Shown here piece by piece: positions 21,441 through 31,589 of a stretch of 64,000 nt of DNA (the first letter of the stretch is position 1; each line of letters begins with the position of its first letter). Source of the DNA: Lepidostoma basale. Lineage: Eukaryota; Arthropoda; Insecta; Trichoptera; Lepidostomatidae. Under the pieces are notes generated by a model, which worked only from the letters and a program-made list of their open reading frames with translations, was not told the origin of the DNA and made no database searches. Location: the NCBI GenBank assembly GCA_022606425.2, contig JAHDVF020000903.1, forward strand, positions 620,001-684,000, given 5' to 3'. Both the position numbers and the translations under genes were made by a program.

Positions 21441-21714
21441 ATATAAAAAAGAAAAAGATAATGAAAGCATACGAGTATACAACACAAAGTATGGCGAACA
21501 TAGAAGAAAGATTAATTAAGTTTAAGCTAAAAAATAAACTTCCGGAATATACTTCTTTTGTTTTTATTTTTTAATTAGTTTCTGTTTACAATTTACAATT
21601 TGTCGATAATATGTTGAAATAATCTGTTTTTAACTAATGAAACCATTTAAGCATTTTATAAGATAAGATTAAAAGGGATTTTTTTCGTGATTTCTAATGA
21701 TTTTATTTATCATT

Positions 21715-21952
21715 ATCCAGTAATAGATCCAGAAGAAGATAATGTATAGACCATGTAGCCCGAATGGATGGTGACAGACTTGCATATAGGTACATCCGCT
21801 TATGAAATCTCCTCCGGACACCGCCCACCTGGAAGACCGCCTAAGAGATGGAGGGACAGCTGAATTTCATCATCCGACGAGATATGATTTCTGTGTCACA
21901 GATCGTCAGATCTATTAAAAGAAGAAGAATAATAATAATAATAATAAATTGA
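21715..21952 (+). mobile_element. LINE family 2 3' end, GAA/AAT-tailed
   Basis: It has GATCCAGAAGAAGA, GACCATGTAGCCCGAATGG, CTCCTCCGGACACCG, CCACCTGGAAGACCG and GATCGTCAGATCTATTAAAA. The AAGAAGAAT tail runs into AAT repeats. It is collinear with the end of the 60.6-61.9 kb copy. No open frame. Confidence 0.8.
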
Positions 21953-22094
21953 ACGATTTATAAGGCACATATTTGTGAATTTTAAATGTAGGTAAATAAT
22001 GAATTTACTTACATCAACATTTTTTTTCATTAACTGTTTACTAAAATATGCCGTAGACAAACAAAAAGAGATGCATATTTTTTTATGTTTAAAG

Positions 22095-22380
22095 AAAAAT
22101 TATGCATTTTTCAATTGGTACAGAATGTACGCAAGTCTTTCCATTCGCGTTAGTACCTGCATTCCAATGCGCCTGTTTGCCGCCACATGTAGTGCCGAGC
22201 TGTCAGACGTGCTGCCGACAGGAGGCGCGCGCCCAAACACGGCAAAGTTTTTCTGGCGGTCAAACGTCATCCGCGCGACGTTTCGGTCAGATTGGATTCC
22301 AATCAACCCCCGCCCGCCCGCTGCCGGGCATAAGAACATCCCGGATCCCGTGTGAGTGACTGACACTCTAATAAACTATT
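22095..22380. other. GC-rich unique island
   Basis: It includes GCCGACAGGAGGCGCGCGCC, GTCATCCGCGCGACG and CCCGCCCGCCCGCTGCCGG. Four overlapping ORFs on both strands span it, each 70-118 codons and without a domain. This is the expected result of high GC without stops and not evidence of a gene. Candidate conserved non-coding DNA. Confidence 0.35.
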
Positions 22381-22599
22381 TAAAACGCGCCGAGCTAATG
22401 TATCATTCTTATAAAATGATGACTGTAGAAACACGACTACGGAATACCATTTCGGACGGTGTTCGAGTCTGTACAGCTAAAGTTTTTGTAAAACATTATT
22501 TTGGAGTGTGGGAAATAATTTTGTATTGTATTCTTTTATCCAGAAGAATATCGAATCCGTTATTTTGAAATGGTATTCAATTTCAATGTTTTAACAAGC

Positions 22600-22810
22600 A
22601 AGACGTTGGAACTTTCGAACTATTATGAAATTTATGTATCGCAACTTTTTTAAGTGGAATTGAGAGAACGATATTAACATTTGTTTTGCCATTTGATAAT
22701 GCCTTAGACAGACGAAACATGCCTTTCACATAAAATATAATAAAACAAAACACATTTGTTTCCGTTCTCTCGTAACTTAAGGTACACTGCTTTCGAAACA
22801 TGTCATTGTA
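22600..22810. repeat. F1-family copy
   Basis: TTTGATAATGCCTTAGACAG, GACGAAACATGCCTTTCAC and AATATAATAAAACAAAACAC are present. The left arm is poorly kept. Confidence 0.55.
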
Positions 22811-22984
22811 AATAAAATTATATAAGTTAAAAAAACTGTTTTATAAATAATAATAAATTTTGTTAATGTCTTAAGATAATCAATAAATAATTTTAAAATA
22901 TTTTGTGAAGATCACCGTCATCCACATTATACATTTGAGTAATATTTTTGGGTCCCGAAATTCCATTAGTTCAGAAGGGTGAAA

Positions 22985-23112
22985 GAATCGTCCACTCAAC
23001 CCTTATTTTAAAACATACTCCTTCCTCAACATTCATACATCGTTTCTAGCATGTTCATTAATTTCTCTGGCTCCTCGAATGGTTAAAAATAATTTTTGAT
23101 TGATTTGATAAA
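22985..23112 (-). mobile_element. RTE-type LINE relic
   Basis: CCTTCCTCAACATTCATACA and CTCTGGCTCCTCGAATGG on the plus strand are the complement of the RTE VEEAR and RSRKN regions. Strongly diverged. Confidence 0.55.
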
Positions 23113-23306
23113 GAAAATGGGTTTTGTATGTAAAATATTACTAAGAGAATTGTAATTTTAAATCTGTTTAGTTCATAATATATAAATATAAATCACATTT
23201 CCAAGAGACATAAAGGAATAAATAAGACTGAACCTCTATAAGCCTGAAGATCCAAGTCCAAATCATTATATAATTAATATGATAGCAGTAATATTTATTA
23301 TAAACA

Positions 23307-23722
23307 CATAATTGAGGACCGTTTTCACAAAGCGAAATATCTACAAAATGTAAATTTTTCAGGAGAAGGTTTTTTCATGTTAAAAATAATACATTTTGTA
23401 TGAAATTGCGATATTTGAACCGCTACAACTTTGCACATATACCGTTTTGTTAAAATTTATTTCACCAATCGATAGAGCTCACATGGAAGAAAAAAATTCC
23501 ATAAAAAAAACTTTTTTTTTTTTGATAATCAAATGATTTTACTGAAATCTCTTGATGGAAGTTCATTTTAAATAATAATTAAATAAAACGATGTTTTATA
23601 ACTAATTCCACTTTTGTCTTTATTAAGACAGCGACCGGTTTCGCCAGGCTCGCTGGCATCGACAGACTGGTATTTTTTTTTTTTGTAGAAATTTCACTTT
23701 GTGAAAACGGTCCTCAATTATG
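23307..23722. mobile_element. MITE with about 41-bp terminal inverted repeats
   Basis: The left end CATAATTGAGGACCGTTTTC is matched in inverse by the right end, and complementarity continues to CTACAAAA with about two mismatches. A piece of hammerhead family J lies inside at 23522-23671. No transposase is seen and the target duplication is unclear. Confidence 0.7.
23522..23671 (-). repeat. Hammerhead family J, single copy inside the MITE
   Basis: It runs from GATAATCAAATGATTTTACT to GGCATCGACAGACTGGT and is collinear with the right arm at 17.45-17.58 kb. The motif has CTGTCGA, stem II GCCAG/CTGGC, GAA, ACCGGT and C. It ends just at the 5' edge of the hammerhead (stem I), which suggests that copies begin there. 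Confidence 0.75.
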
Positions 23723-23809
23723 ATTGTGTGTTTAAAAGAGTACAGGTTAAATACAGTTTTTTAATGCAATGGCAAATATGCGATATTTGTTTTTACTAGA
23801 GGCACTAAA

Positions 23810-24180
23810 ATGTTCTATATAAAATGTCGCGAGTGGCGCAAATTCAGCCGGTTACGATTTAATAACATTTTCCATGTACAAAAGTTGGCTTCGGCATTCG
23901 CAGCTCGGCCGGGGGGTCTGCCCAACATAAGCAAAAAGGCATCGCCCGTCCCCCCACGGCTCGCCAGCGGCCGGGAGACAGATTTTTCTTTTTCCATTCC
24001 ATTTTCATTTGATTGCATTCGAATTTCCGTCGCCAATATCCGCTAACTAAACACAATTAATACCTTCTGCATGCCGGTCCCATTTCCCGCCTGAAGACAG
24101 AGCGGCGCGGGCCGCTGCAGTCGGGAACGAGGGAGACGGGACGAATCATATAACGGCGCTGCATAGATTATATCGGACGT
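23810..24180. other. GC-rich unique island
   Basis: It includes GCTCGGCCGGGGGGTCTGCC, CCCGTCCCCCCACGGCTCGC and GCGGCGCGGGCCGCTGCAG. The overlapping ORFs on both strands are likely spurious. Candidate conserved non-coding DNA. Confidence 0.35.
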
Positions 24181-24284
24181 TTTGTCGTTTTATATTAGAT
24201 GGTGGCTAATTTATTGCAAACTGAGTTTCGTGAGCGAAATTCTAAGTAAAACAAGATTTAAAGTGTGTACTTTTTTCTCTATGG

Positions 24285-24620
24285 ATATCCCTCCCAAAGA
24301 TGGGAGCGCTTTAACATTTTTTACTCTTCCCCCCCTAGCTTCCCTTCGCTGTTTTATGTTCGAAATTTGAATAAATTGTCGCCCTCCCCGCGTGCGCGCA
24401 AATTCGATAGTATCGTTGAAATGTCGAATTTATCGACTGATTAATAACACTGCTCCGCCTTTATGCGAAATGCTTCGTGATTGGAATTCCAATGCAGTTG
24501 GTGTAATTCAAAGAAACGAATTTCGCCAAACCTTAAACATTTTCTCCAGCGACTCAAATCAAATCGCTGCACTAATCTATATTTATTACCAACGTGTATC
24601 AAGGTTTACTTTTTATTTTT
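24285..24620. other. Moderate-GC unique DNA
   Basis: No repeat is recognised. A 91-codon ORF overlaps a 60-codon ORF in another frame; neither shows a family signature. Confidence 0.25.
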
Positions 24621-24665
24621 GTTCATATTCAATTTTATTGAATTTATATCATATGCATTATGATT

Positions 24666-24792
24666 AAAAGTTTTATGAACAAAATAATGAAAGGAACATC
24701 AAAATGGTATGAACACGTGGAAATATTAAATGAAGGAATACACTGTATAACGTTAACGAAATTCATCCAAAAATTTAAGATTCCATCTACGC
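24666..24792 (+). mobile_element. RTE-type LINE relic
   Basis: TTTTATGAACAAAATAATGA then AAGGAACATCAAAATGGTAT corresponds to the MNKIMNGSLRWFGH region of RTE. The rest is decayed. Confidence 0.55.
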
Positions 24793-24839
24793 TATTAGGT
24801 AAACTATTTCTTTCAAAGCTGCTTATAATTTAAGACAAT

Positions 24840-25182
24840 GTCAAGAAAGGTGCCTTCACGTGTGATGTTACTATTGTATCCGGCACTCCTACAAACGGTA
24901 CAAGCTGGCAAAACCTTCCACCACAATGGCAAGAGAATCAGGTGATACCGGTGGGTAGAACAATCAATTTGCTAAACATGATATCCTCGGACATGGACGT
25001 AATTTATATGAGTGAAAGTTCAGAAAGCAAATACTCTTGATATTGGAGAGTACCATGTCTTTTAAAGTCGAACCATCTCTCATGCGTTCCTAGTATTAAG
25101 ATTACACTTTACCTGTTAATAAAATATGTCTTAACGATTTTATTGTAATGTATATCGATAAATAAATTTGAATTTGAGAAGA
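24840..25182 (+). mobile_element. LINE 3' region with TTGAA/TTGAT-type tail
   Basis: It parallels 20.3-20.6 kb: ATACCGGTGGGTAGAACAAT, GTCGAACCATCTCTCATGCG, TTCCTAGTATTAAG, then ATAAATTTGAATTTGA. The preceding sequence is unclear. Confidence 0.55.
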
Positions 25183-25334
25183 GTTGAGATATGGTCCTTT
25201 TAAGGGTCATCCTCACAAAACATATGACATTTGGAAAGTACATAATAATCTTTATTTTATAAAATGATCCTGAAGAATGTTTTGGTCATCCAATTATTTT
25301 GGCAAATTTTTAAATTTATAATTCAAACGCTTTT

Positions 25335-25625
25335 GTATTGACAACACAGGTGAATCTCCCGCGACATGCTACTCCATTAGACCCGAGTAAAGCGCCGCCC
25401 GGCGATGATCGAGCGCACTAGAGGGGCCCGGTAAGTGGGCAAGTGGCGGATTTATTTATGAAACAAGATCACGCTCGATGGATCCGACATGTGGAGTGGT
25501 CCGGGCCAATCATAGATGGCGTGACGGTAGTCAATTTGCGTTATTAAGCGTTGTCAGAAACGATTCCTGTCACGGCACGCGGCGTACCTGTCATTTAACA
25601 GGTTGGCATTAGGAAGATGAGGACT
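25335..25625. other. GC-richer unique island
   Basis: It includes CGCCGCCCGGCGATGATCG, GGATTTATTTATGAAACAAG, GATGGCGTGACGG and CCTGTCATTTAACAGG (a short inverted repeat). Composition and lack of repeats suggest conserved regulatory DNA. No gene or known RNA is recognised. Confidence 0.4.
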
Positions 25626-25792
25626 TGAGATTATTTCATTTATTTTTTTTTAATATCGAAACATGATCACGAAAAGAACACTAACGCTGTCAAGTCATAA
25701 ATATTACAATTATAAGTGTGTATTGAATTATATATCTTTGGATCTATTTAATATATTAATTATTTTATGCATAATTATTTTTACCGGCAGAT

Positions 25793-25962
25793 ATTATATT
25801 GCACTAATAATCTGCCTCCTGGGACTCGTCCTCGTGGAAGATCTCCTAAAAGATAAAAGGAAACCTAGGAATACACCTCACAGAAAAAGGAATGCCCCTA
25901 GGGGACAGACCACATAACTTTAGATCTATAGAATGGAAGAATAATAATAATATTACATTATT
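25793..25962 (+). mobile_element. LINE family 2 variant, 3' end
   Basis: The translated core LGLVLVEDLLKDKRKPRNTP matches the minus-strand element at 30.2-30.65 kb (LVLVEDLLKDGRTAGILP). It ends GAATGGAAGAATAATAATAA. An ORF covers it but contains only the LINE tail. Confidence 0.7.
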
Positions 25963-26142
25963 TCAGTACTCTCGTAAACGAGTTTTAATTTTGTTGTTAC
26001 AATTTGATATATTTCCCCCTCTGTCAACAGTATTTTTGGGTCTTTATTATTCATTTGTTGATTTACAGACAACACAATATCCTTGTATATAGAGTTTATA
26101 GTGTAACAAATTATTGTTCTTACCTTTTGCATTTTTTTAAGA

Positions 26143-26310
26143 CTGATACCACGGATTTAAATCAATGGGCTTAAAAAATACTGTATAATCTTCAATATGA
26201 GCAGAAAATAACTCATTATTATAGCAAAGGAATCTGGTCATGTCCTGGTTTGAATCCTGTCTCCAGGATCAGAAGCCAAGCGTTCTGTCTCCTAGACCAC
26301 CACCCGATTT
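26143..26310 (-). mobile_element. tRNA-derived SINE family T, near full length
   Basis: On the minus strand GGGTGGTGGTCTAGGAGACA is the head. GGATTCAAACCAGGACATGA is the B-box region, and ATCTTCAATATGAGCAGAAA (plus strand) lies in the body. It aligns with 32.64-32.81 kb across its length. Confidence 0.75.
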
Positions 26311-26559
26311 TTTTGCTCACAGGTTATTTAAAGTAATAGTTCATTATTACATTACCTAAAATATCGTTGCAAATATCAAACAAACGTTTAAATATAATTA
26401 ATTTATAATTAATACAATTAATTTATTAATACACTTTTACAAACGACACACACTGTGTCTTTTGTAACCCCTGGACGAAGCTGCGGTGGGAGTGAAACCG
26501 GTTGGTTGGTTAAAAAATAAAGCTGTGTAAAAGCAAATTATAAGTGTATTCATATTACA

Positions 26560-26812
26560 TATACCTACTTAGTTTAATCCACAAAATACTTTAAAAAAAA
26601 CACGCCATGTTTCTAAGGATACCTTATTTCTTCAGGTGTAAAAATATAAAAGTGTAAAAATGTAAAAATATTATACACCTGAAGAGGTATGACCCTGAAC
26701 ATGTTTTGTTTTTTTTTTTTTAATATTTTGTAGATTTCCTAAGTATATTACTATGGAATTCCACAGTGTTAATGTCTTAGCGTTCAATAATTTAATATTA
26801 TGTATAATAATG
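26560..26812. repeat. Hammerhead family A head-to-head inverted repeat
   Basis: The left arm has TTTAATCCACAAAATACTTT. The right arm has ATATTTTGTAGATTTCCTAA, then ATTACTATGGAATTCCACAG and AATGTCTTAGCGTTCAATAA. The right-arm hammerhead (26676-26710) is degraded; it lost part of stem II and one A of GAAA. Confidence 0.7.
26600..26639 (-). ncRNA. Hammerhead family A variant with compensated stem II
   Basis: On the minus strand stem I ACAC pairs with GTGT. The core is CTGAAGA, the linker AA, stem II TAAGG/CCTTA with loop TAT, then GAA. Stem III reads ACATGG in place of ACATGT, so U16.1 is lost and cleavage is unlikely. Both sides of stem II differ from the family GGAGG/CCTCC yet still pair, a compensatory change that supports the fold. 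Confidence 0.7.
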
Positions 26813-26934
26813 TCACACCTCAAATTAAGTTCTTCATACGAAAGTATTTAAAAGTTTCATTAAAATACATTTGGTTTGTGGGTAAATTTAAAACAAAGAA
26901 TAAAAGTAATGTCGCAATTTTTAAATAGTGAAAA

Positions 26935-27195
26935 TATTGCGGCCCTGGGCAACCATCCCGTAAAGCAGAAGCGGAAACATCGTGCAAGCAATTCACCCCT
27001 AAAATAATTACAGATGGATATCAATATTCAGTGACTTCTTGCGGAGCTCGGGGGGCGCGGGCTCTCACGTAATATTGTGGTATTATAACCAATCGACTTA
27101 CACAACACCAATTTCATCGTTAGCTCCCGCACTTACCTCGGCACTGACTAATCTACCCCGTATCTCGGGGGGAATAATTGCCTGTGTGAAGAATA
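26935..27195. other. GC-richer unique island
   Basis: It includes GGGCAACCATCCCG, GCGGAGCTCGGGGGGCGCGG and ATCTCGGGGGGAATAATTGC. A 70-codon ORF over it lacks any signature. Candidate conserved non-coding DNA. Confidence 0.35.
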
Positions 27196-27395
27196 TTGGT
27201 TTCATTGCACACCCTATTCAAAAATTAATTCATATTATGCTTGATGTCTAGATAGATTACACGTGAGTTTTCTTATCTTCATTGCTATGTTCAATCCAAG
27301 GGATTGATTTGCAGCAAAATGTACAATAAAATTATAATTCTTGGGATACCACTTGTGGTAGTTTCTCGTTGCTTTCGACATTTGTATATGGCAGG

Positions 27396-27575
27396 TTATT
27401 TGAACCCAATTGCTGTATACAACTTTTAACTATTGATTCTCATGACATGTCAATGGTTGCTAATCTATCGCCATTTTATCGTCACGCGAATTCTACACCA
27501 CACTCAAGACAGTGTGACCAACCCGGAACCTTCGGTGTGGCAGTCATAATTCCTGCCAATCTGCCACAGGCCAGA
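27396..27575 (-). mobile_element. SINE family S, copy 4
   Basis: The body matches (TTTGAACCCAATTGCTGTAT, ATTGATTCTCATGACATGTC, TCTATCGCCATTTTATCGTC, GAATTCTACACCA). Part of the B-box region is deleted, and the head reads GGCAGATTGGCAGG (minus). Confidence 0.7.
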
Positions 27576-27607
27576 GTTTGATAACCTGTATTCAATCACG
27601 TTATTGA

Positions 27608-27868
27608 AGGTAAAGGCGTTAACACTGTAGAATTCAATTTGGAATAGAATTATTAACACTGTTTAATCCACATTCACTTATTAAACATTTTTACAGAATT
27701 AAAATATTATACACAACATGTTTCAGAGGTGACCTCCATCCTCAGGTTTAAATATTTACACCTGGAGATGGAAGAGGTCACCTCCGAAACATGATGTCTT
27801 ATAATTCTGTAAAAATATTAAATAAATAAAAGTAAATTAAACAGTTTTAATAATTTTATTCTTTATTT
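27608..27868. repeat. Hammerhead family A head-to-head inverted repeat
   Basis: The arms at about 27645-27750 and 27758-27860 mirror each other: TTTTTACAGAATTAAAATAT on the left, ATAATTCTGTAAAAATATTA on the right. The left (minus) hammerhead keeps all core bases. The right one has CTGGAGA, losing A6. Confidence 0.75.
27711..27749 (-). ncRNA. Hammerhead ribozyme motif, family A
   Basis: On the minus strand the core is CTGAGGA, the linker T, stem II GGAGG/CCTCT (one G-U) with loop TCA, GAA, the palindrome ACATGT and cleavage base U (27715). Stem I pairs 3 of 4 bases. Position 7 of the core is G, which is allowed. A UH site with U is usually slower than UC. Confidence 0.7.
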
Positions 27869-27889
27869 AATCAATTAGAGTTGGATATA

Positions 27890-28012
27890 TTATACTACCA
27901 GGAAGGCCACCAAAGAGATGAAGGGAAGGCTTGACGCCATTATTCTAGGACAATTCACCATCACAAACAGGTTATATGACCAAGATGAAAAAGAAAAAAG
28001 ATAAAGGTTTTC
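27890..28012 (+). mobile_element. LINE family 2 3' tail relic
   Basis: GGAAGGCCACCAAAGAGATG, then GCTTGACGCCATTATTCTAG and an AAAAAGAAAAAAG tail. Same order as 33.08-33.18 kb. Short. Confidence 0.55.
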
Positions 28013-28334
28013 ATATATTTCGTCTTTATCAAGTTTATTATACTTAAAAAAAGGCGTAATACGTAAAGCAGTAATATATAAGATGAGGCTAAATGACATT
28101 TGATAATGCCCTGGTAATGCAATAAATTCATGTTAATACCATACATTTTAGTAACACTCACAAATACCTACGGTTTTAACGTCTTTGCTCATACAAAAAT
28201 AAGGGAATATTTTTTTTTTAATAAACGAATTCAAAAGTGTATTTTCTTAAGAAAATTTGTGTCACGGTCTTCATTTCCGTAACTTCTCAAAACCAAAATT
28301 CGCTAAAAATCAATATTGAGTTCTTATAAATGAT

Positions 28335-28580
28335 ATTCACAATTATTTATAACGAATACGAATGCAAATATTTGTTTTTTAGAAGTTTTATTTTTGGGAG
28401 AATGACATGTTTCACCTTGCTAAGGCATTATCAAATATCTATAAACATTTGCCTTAGAGATGCGAAACATGCCATTCCCATAAAATATAATAAAACTTCT
28501 AAAAAACATACGTTTTATTTCGTTAATTATTTAATATGGAGTTTTACACAATTGTTTAAGAAACAATAGATAAAATTATT
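28335..28580. repeat. F1-family palindromic repeat, best copy
   Basis: Left and right arms mirror each other: TTTTTTAGAAGTTTTATTTT with AATAAAACTTCTAAAAAACA, and GAATGACATGTTTCACCTTG with GATGCGAAACATGCCATTCC. The right end reads TAATTATTTAATATGGAGTT, then TTTACACAATTGTTTAAGAA. The GCCTTAG...AAGG(T/C) hairpin plus GAAACATGYC resembles a hammerhead stem II and GAAA, but the core is TTGATAA or worse. Confidence 0.7.
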
Positions 28581-28729
28581 TATATTTTAGCAGGCGTGAT
28601 TAAAATTGAAGTAAATCCGTTTTCACTTTAACCAATTTAAAATATCCTCATTCTTTGCTTTCGCTCGTAACTGATTTTTGGTCAATAAATCAAGTGTATT
28701 AAAAAATAACTGTAGATTTTAAAATATAA

Positions 28730-29010
28730 AATGTCAGCCAACGCAGCAGTTCACATCAATCGCATCGATCAGAATATTTGTTCCCATGATTTCATATTTA
28801 ATCGTATTTTTATGTAGAATCGAAATGATTGGTTCCAAAATTAAAAGCTCCGCTGTCAATCTGCGACACGCGCCAGCTATCAGGCCGGGGATGATTATTG
28901 CTCCCGGACATGCAAATGTGAGGTCAAGTACTGATTGCCGGGTATAGCCGCCTGTCGCGTGCACTTCTAAATGACCGTCAATCGGGCTTTTGACCGAATG
29001 ATTTCAATAG
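28730..29010. other. GC-richer unique island
   Basis: It includes CAATCGCATCGATCAGAATA, CGACACGCGCCAGCTATCAG and CCGCCTGTCGCGTGCACTTC. A 76-codon minus ORF is not recognisable. Candidate conserved non-coding DNA. Confidence 0.35.
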
Positions 29011-29039
29011 TCAAATTTAGAATACTGTCATTTTTGGCG

Positions 29040-29745
29040 GACTCTTACTTATTTATTTATTTATTGTTGGTACACAAACAAAGCATCTAATATACAGTAG
29101 TGATAAGTAATAAAAATATATACTAAAACAGATTAGATGCCTCAGTTAGATGTGCACACCAAGAACATAACATTGGAAGTTCAACTATCTTATACCACCC
29201 TTCGGTGTAAAGAATCGTCAGGCAAAACAAGACATCAATTTAAGATAAAGAGACGTACAAATTCAGTTAAACAAGGTAATAGCAAAGGACAAAGAACAAA
29301 CATACCAATCAGGTATAATAAAACAATAGCACGAGACAAAGAAAAAACAAACAAACAAATCAAAGTATGATAAAAAAAGAGATATACAAATCAGATAAAA
29401 CGATACAATAGTATTACATTAAGAAAAAACAATTTACAATTCAATTCAAATAGGTATAATAAGGCAGGGTATACAAAGACAATAGCACGAGACAAATAAA
29501 AAACAAAAAAACAAACCAAGTATGATTAAAAAGATATATGCAAATCGGATAAAACGATATAATAGCATTACATAAAGAAAAAATAATTCACAAATTAGAC
29601 AAAACAAGACAATATCTCAGGACAAGAAAAAATAAACAAATCAGGTAAAACAAGGCAGTTTACCCAAGATAGGGAAAAAATACACAAATAAAAAAATAAG
29701 AAAAATTCACAAATTAAAATCAAGGCCTTAACCAAGCTGTTAAAT
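29040..29745. repeat. A-rich imperfect tandem repeat
   Basis: After TTTATTTATTTATTTATTG at 29050-29070, the plus strand is strongly A-rich. CAATAGCACGAGACAAA recurs at 29324 and 29480 (156-bp spacing), and a short motif near CAAATCAGRTAAAACRA recurs about six times. Frames are closed apart from low-complexity ORFs. Possibly the 3' untranslated repeats of a minus-oriented LINE. Confidence 0.6.
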
Positions 29746-29832
29746 TTTAGATAATTTATATCGTTCTCCCAAATACAAATTATAGCGACCATATTTAAAT
29801 TCGATATTTGAAAACGAAATACAGCATTATTA

Positions 29833-30212
29833 CTAACTAACTAACTGACCATCACGCCGTTTCTCCGGACGGGTAGGCAGAGAGGATAGATCGCCACAAT
29901 GCTCTGTCCTGGCATACCTATCGGGCTTCCTCTACATTCATACATCGTACCATGCACGCACGTCGATTATTCCGACTTCGAATGTGGCCGCCTTTTAGTA
30001 ATCGATTTAATTTGGTCATACCATGTTTTCCTCGGTCGTCCTCGGCTTCTTTTTCCACTCACGCTGCTTGTGTACAACTTTTTAACCATTCTACTCTCAT
30101 CCATTCGTTCCATATATCCAAACCATATCAGGGATCCTTTTTTAATTTTATCCATGGTGCAGTCATCTGCCTTACATTTCTTTCTTATTTCATCGTACGG
30201 TATTCTAAAATA
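29833..30212 (-). mobile_element. RTE-type LINE 3' fragment
   Basis: The CTAA tail is at 29833-29846. The minus strand reads MDKIKKGSLIWFGYMERMDE, then MVKKLYTSSVSGKRSRGRPRK with TWYDQIKSITKR. This is the C-terminal RTE region in one open piece. It stops at GGTATTCTA, where a LINE family 2 tail begins. The same junction sequence marks the nested insertion at 13.6 kb. Confidence 0.85.
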
Positions 30213-30652
30213 TAAATATTTTTTTTTCTTCTTCTTCTTTCTTCTTCCTTTTTGTAGACCTATGTGGTCTATTCTCCAGAGTGTTGCTCCTTCTGTGAGG
30301 TAGAATCCCAGCTGTCCTTCCATCTTTTAGGAGGTCTTCCACGAGGACGAGTCCCATGAGGTTGATTATGTAGTGCAATATGTAGGGAAGTCTAATGGTG
30401 TCCATTCTTTGAAAATGGCCGTACCAGTTCCTTTTTCGCTGTCTGCTCCATCTTATAATATCCTCAACCTCACATATCTCTCTTAATCTGGCGTTCTTCA
30501 CGCGATCTCTCAGCGTCTTGCCTGCTATCGTCCTGAGTGTCTTATTCTCGGAAGTCCTCAAAACTTGTTTGGTCCTTACTGTGTCTGCCCTTGCTTCGAC
30601 GCCATATGTTATTATTGGTCTTACGAATGCTTTATATATTCTCATCTTACTC
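30213..30652 (-). pseudogene. LINE family 2 reverse transcriptase C-terminal fragment
   Basis: A minus-strand frame of 146 codons reads IYKAFVRPIITYGVEARADT, then VRTKQVLRTSENKTLRTIAG, KTLRDRVKNARLREICEV and WSRQRKRNWYGHFQRMD. This is the region after the reverse transcriptase fingers and palm of a GAA-tailed LINE, the same part seen at 60.9-61.2 kb in another copy. The tail is a GAA/A-run at 30213-30250. It lacks the catalytic YADD motif because it is 5'-truncated. Confidence 0.85.
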
Positions 30653-30689
30653 TTATTTTATTTATTTTTTTAATTTTATTATTTTCATT

Positions 30690-30780
30690 TATTTTTATTA
30701 TTATTATTATTATTATTATATTATTATTATTATTATTATTATTATAGTTATTTTTATTATTATTATTATGATTATTTTAT
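30690..30780. repeat. TTA/ATT microsatellite
   Basis: Nearly continuous TTA repeats with few interruptions. It adjoins the 5' end of the LINE family 2 fragment. Confidence 0.9.
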
Positions 30781-30787
30781 ATTTTAA

Positions 30788-31008
30788 ATCGCTATTTACA
30801 TCAATTTAGATTAGGCTGTAATGATGTAAATAGCGATATGAAATAAATAGCTTTCATATTGATTATCGTGATATGTGATAATTAGTTAATCTATCGCCAT
30901 TTTTAGCGATAAAAGACAGAGTGACAATCACACTGCCATCGCCGGGAATCGAACCCGGGACCTTCGGGGTGGCAGTCAAGGCACTTACCACTCTGCCACG
31001 AACGTCAT
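30788..31008 (-). mobile_element. SINE family S, copy 5, with a 16-bp tail hairpin
   Basis: A box TGGCAGAGTGG (minus) at 30988-30998 and B box GGTTCGATTCC at 30945-30955 are both perfect. The tail hairpin pairs ATCGCTATTTACATCA (30788-30803) with its complement at 30822-30837, a perfect 16-bp stem. The loop is inverted relative to copies at 12.1 and 51.2 kb. Confidence 0.85.
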
Positions 31009-31589
31009 CATATATGGCGTGTAAATGGCGTTATATATGTAAACATAGCTTTCTGTTTTCGTTATTCATTAAATAATAACATTTATGACGATTTATTTTT
31101 AATTGCGTCGTTTTGTAAACCATACACCAAGGGCGCCCTAGTAAAAGATTGCCCGAACTGTGGAGTCTTCATGAGTCTCTTAAATTTATTCATTGCTGGT
31201 CTTTAAAATCATGCATCAAAACATCAAAAAAGACGTGTAATCTCAAGGTGCTTTGGGCTATTTGACCAATGAAAAATTTTCTATCATATCGATTTGATTT
31301 TTTTCCCGTTTCATATTGGGTAAATCTTCATTTACTTCTCTCTCGTGTTTTGCTGATTGGTTTATAGTATTTGCATTTTTTGTTTGGGTTTAGTTCTACT
31401 AAAACTTTGTCACAGAAACAGAATAAAATTTTAACGGAATAGTAAAAAGATGTATAAAATTAAATATAAATCAAAAAGATTTTGCTTATGTACATAAATT
31501 ATTGAAATTGGTAATTTGGAGCAAATTTCAAAATCTCATCAAAATTGAGATGAGAAGGAAATATTTGGTGTAACCTCAGTGGGCCTAAT

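Noticed and set aside
22095..22380. Protein-coding gene from overlapping ORFs of 70-118 codons
   Set aside because: ORFs are open on both strands and in several frames at once, which GC-rich non-coding DNA produces by chance. No domain or start context.
28335..28580. Active hammerhead in F1
   Set aside because: The core reads TTGATAA and no stem I pairs, so only the GAAACATGTC half is hammerhead-like.
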